A stretch of 7,649 bases of DNA, taken from Lentisphaerota bacterium (GTDB lineage Bacteria; Verrucomicrobiota; Kiritimatiellia; UBA8416; JAFGTH01). How positions within the stretch are numbered: position 1 is the stretch's first letter; each line of letters opens with the position of its first letter. The notes beneath the pieces were generated by a model. It was not told the origin of the DNA. It was given only the letters and a program-made list of their open reading frames with translations, and made no database searches. This document shows positions 6,581 to 7,649 of the stretch, in pieces. The translations under genes were made by a program, and so were the position numbers. The DNA is taken from NCBI GenBank assembly GCA_016934225.1, contig JAFGTH010000052.1, positions 1 to 7,649 of the forward strand, read 5' to 3'.

Positions 6581-6585
6581 AGGAG
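6581..6585 (+). promoter_or_regulatory. Shine-Dalgarno site of waaF
   Basis: AGGAG at 6581-6585, then six bases, then ATG 6592. Good strength and ideal spacing; it fixes the waaF start and gives the gene its own initiation independent of lpxK. Confidence 0.7.
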
Positions 6586-6591
6586 AAGCAG

Positions 6592-7626
6592 ATGACTGAG
6601 AGTGTGCTCGTTTGTAGTGTTAACTGGTTGGGTGATTGCATTATGAGCATGCCCGCGGTGGCAATGTTTCGGAGCAAGTATCCGGAGACGAGAATTGTCG
6701 TCCTTGCCAAATCGGCTCTGACGCCGCTTTGGTCCATGAACGAAACCATAAACGAGGTATTTCCATTTGACGATTCGCTTGTTGGGACTGTTAGGGCGGC
6801 TGTGTCGGTCAGGCGGATGGGCGTTGATCGAGCGTATATATTTCCAAATTCATTCCGATCGGCGCTTATACCGGCAATGGCTCGAATAAAGCGGCGAATA
6901 GGTGTTCCCGGCGACCACAGGGTGTTTCTTCTGACTGAACGGATTGATGGATTTGTGCGTACGGGTAGACGCCATCAACTCTGGGAATATATGGCAATCA
7001 TGGGTTTGTGTGGCGATGAGGAAAGTATTGCTGCTTGTGACATGTTTCTGAGCGATTGGCGGTGCCCTGTAAAATTGGAAAAGACGGTATCCGCACCGAT
7101 AACCGAACTTCTGGACGCTATGCCGACTCATGTAACCGTTGGTTTTGTGCCGGGTTCGGCGCGGGGTCCGTCCAAGCAATGGCCTGCAGAGCATTTCATT
7201 AAACTTGGCCGTTTACTTATTGACGCATACAATTGTCGCATACTTTTGTTTGGTACGAGCGACGAACGGAAGCACTGCGAGCGGATTTCCGCAGGTATTG
7301 AGCGAAATGTCATAAATCTGTCCGGAAAGACATCGCTTCCGGAAACGGCAACGTTGATGAAAGGATGCGATGTAGTCGTAACCAACGACAGTGGCGGCAT
7401 GCATTTGGCTGCAGCCGCTGGCGCTCGAGTTATGGCAATATATGGTTTAACCGATCCCGAGATAACCGGTCCGATCGGCAATGGGCATAGGATACTCAGC
7501 GCTGAGACGGATCGAAAAGGACGCGATATTGCCAGAGATTCCAAAGAGGCGCGTGACGCGCTCTATTCAATAGCGCCCGATCGCGTATTACAGGTTTTGG
7601 CAGAGATGTTTGGTGTTCGAAGATGA
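6592..7626 (+). CDS. waaF: ADP-heptose:LPS heptosyltransferase II (GT9)
   Basis: A GT-B enzyme that in its family adds the second L-glycero-D-manno-heptose to the LPS inner core at the cytoplasmic face. 344 residues, the usual length. Evidence is the WaaF-type N-terminus NWLGDCIMSMPAV (11-23; D15 is the expected catalytic base) and FPNSFRSAL (84-92). PGSARGPSKQWPAEHF (187-202), FGTSDE (220-225) and TNDSGGMHLAAAAG (264-277) follow, with YGLTDP (284-289), the site that holds ADP-heptose. The C-terminus differs from most WaaF proteins. The usual Cys cluster (C-P-C ... C-P ... C) is replaced by KGRDIARDSKEARDAL (309-324), with no cysteine. The position after lpxK supports an LPS role. Heptosyltransferase II is the best fit; another GT9 specificity is possible. 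Confidence 0.88.
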   Translation: MTESVLVCSVNWLGDCIMSMPAVAMFRSKYPETRIVVLAKSALTPLWSMNETINEVFPFDDSLVGTVRAAVSVRRMGVDRAYIFPNSFRSALIPAMARIKRRIGVPGDHRVFLLTERIDGFVRTGRRHQLWEYMAIMGLCGDEESIAACDMFLSDWRCPVKLEKTVSAPITELLDAMPTHVTVGFVPGSARGPSKQWPAEHFIKLGRLLIDAYNCRILLFGTSDERKHCERISAGIERNVINLSGKTSLPETATLMKGCDVVVTNDSGGMHLAAAAGARVMAIYGLTDPEITGPIGNGHRILSAETDRKGRDIARDSKEARDALYSIAPDRVLQVLAEMFGVRR

Positions 7627-7649
7627 TAAAACGCAACATTGTTCGTTCG
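7623..7649 (+). CDS. Start of a further gene, coupled to waaF (runs off right edge)
   Basis: ATG at 7623 overlaps the waaF stop as ATGA and opens a frame that continues without a stop to the edge (MIKRNIVRS, basic). The overlap is the same arrangement as between the PAP2 and GT39 genes, which supports a real, translationally coupled gene. Nine codons are too few to name a product; an LPS-related function is only a guess from context. Confidence 0.5.

Overview
The window reads as part of a Gram-negative chromosome: it carries lpxK, a waaF-like heptosyltransferase, a second family-9 glycosyltransferase, a lipid phosphatase, a polytopic sugar transferase and the front of an outer-membrane barrel protein. 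Base composition looks fairly even (about half G+C) and gene packing is tight, with no mobile element, RNA gene or CRISPR array visible. The long N-terminal extension of LpxK, the style of the GT9 proteins and a small sigma-region-2-like gene beside trmB recall PVC-superphylum bacteria (Kiritimatiellota/Lentisphaerota-like). That placement is a low-confidence inference from memory of family styles.

Layout. (1) Positions 1-1627, minus strand: a GT9 glycosyltransferase followed by a signal-peptide-bearing outer-membrane barrel protein that runs off the left edge. (2) 1628-1944: a divergent intergenic region with no gene I can support. (3) 1945-4094, plus strand: a PAP2 phosphatase and a GT39/ArnT-type membrane glycosyltransferase, coupled by an ATGA overlap. 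(4) 4061-5050, minus strand: a small sigma-70-region-2-like protein and then trmB, 12 bases apart; the trmB 3' end overlaps the GT39 gene tail to tail. (5) 5051-5355: a divergent intergenic region with a plausible promoter for the sigma-like gene and an inverted repeat before lpxK. (6) 5356-7649, plus strand: lpxK, waaF and the first nine codons of a further gene coupled by another ATGA overlap.

Function. Most of the window builds or decorates lipopolysaccharide. LpxK adds the 4'-phosphate of lipid A, WaaF and the other GT9 enzyme add core sugars, and the PAP2/GT39 pair probably handles a polyprenyl-phosphate-linked sugar or trims and decorates lipid A on the periplasmic side. TrmB (tRNA m7G46 methylation) and the sigma-like protein are the non-envelope genes. 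The most unusual object is the 116-residue sigma-like protein, which appears to have region 2 only and ends in a glycine-rich linker and a short basic/hydrophobic tail.
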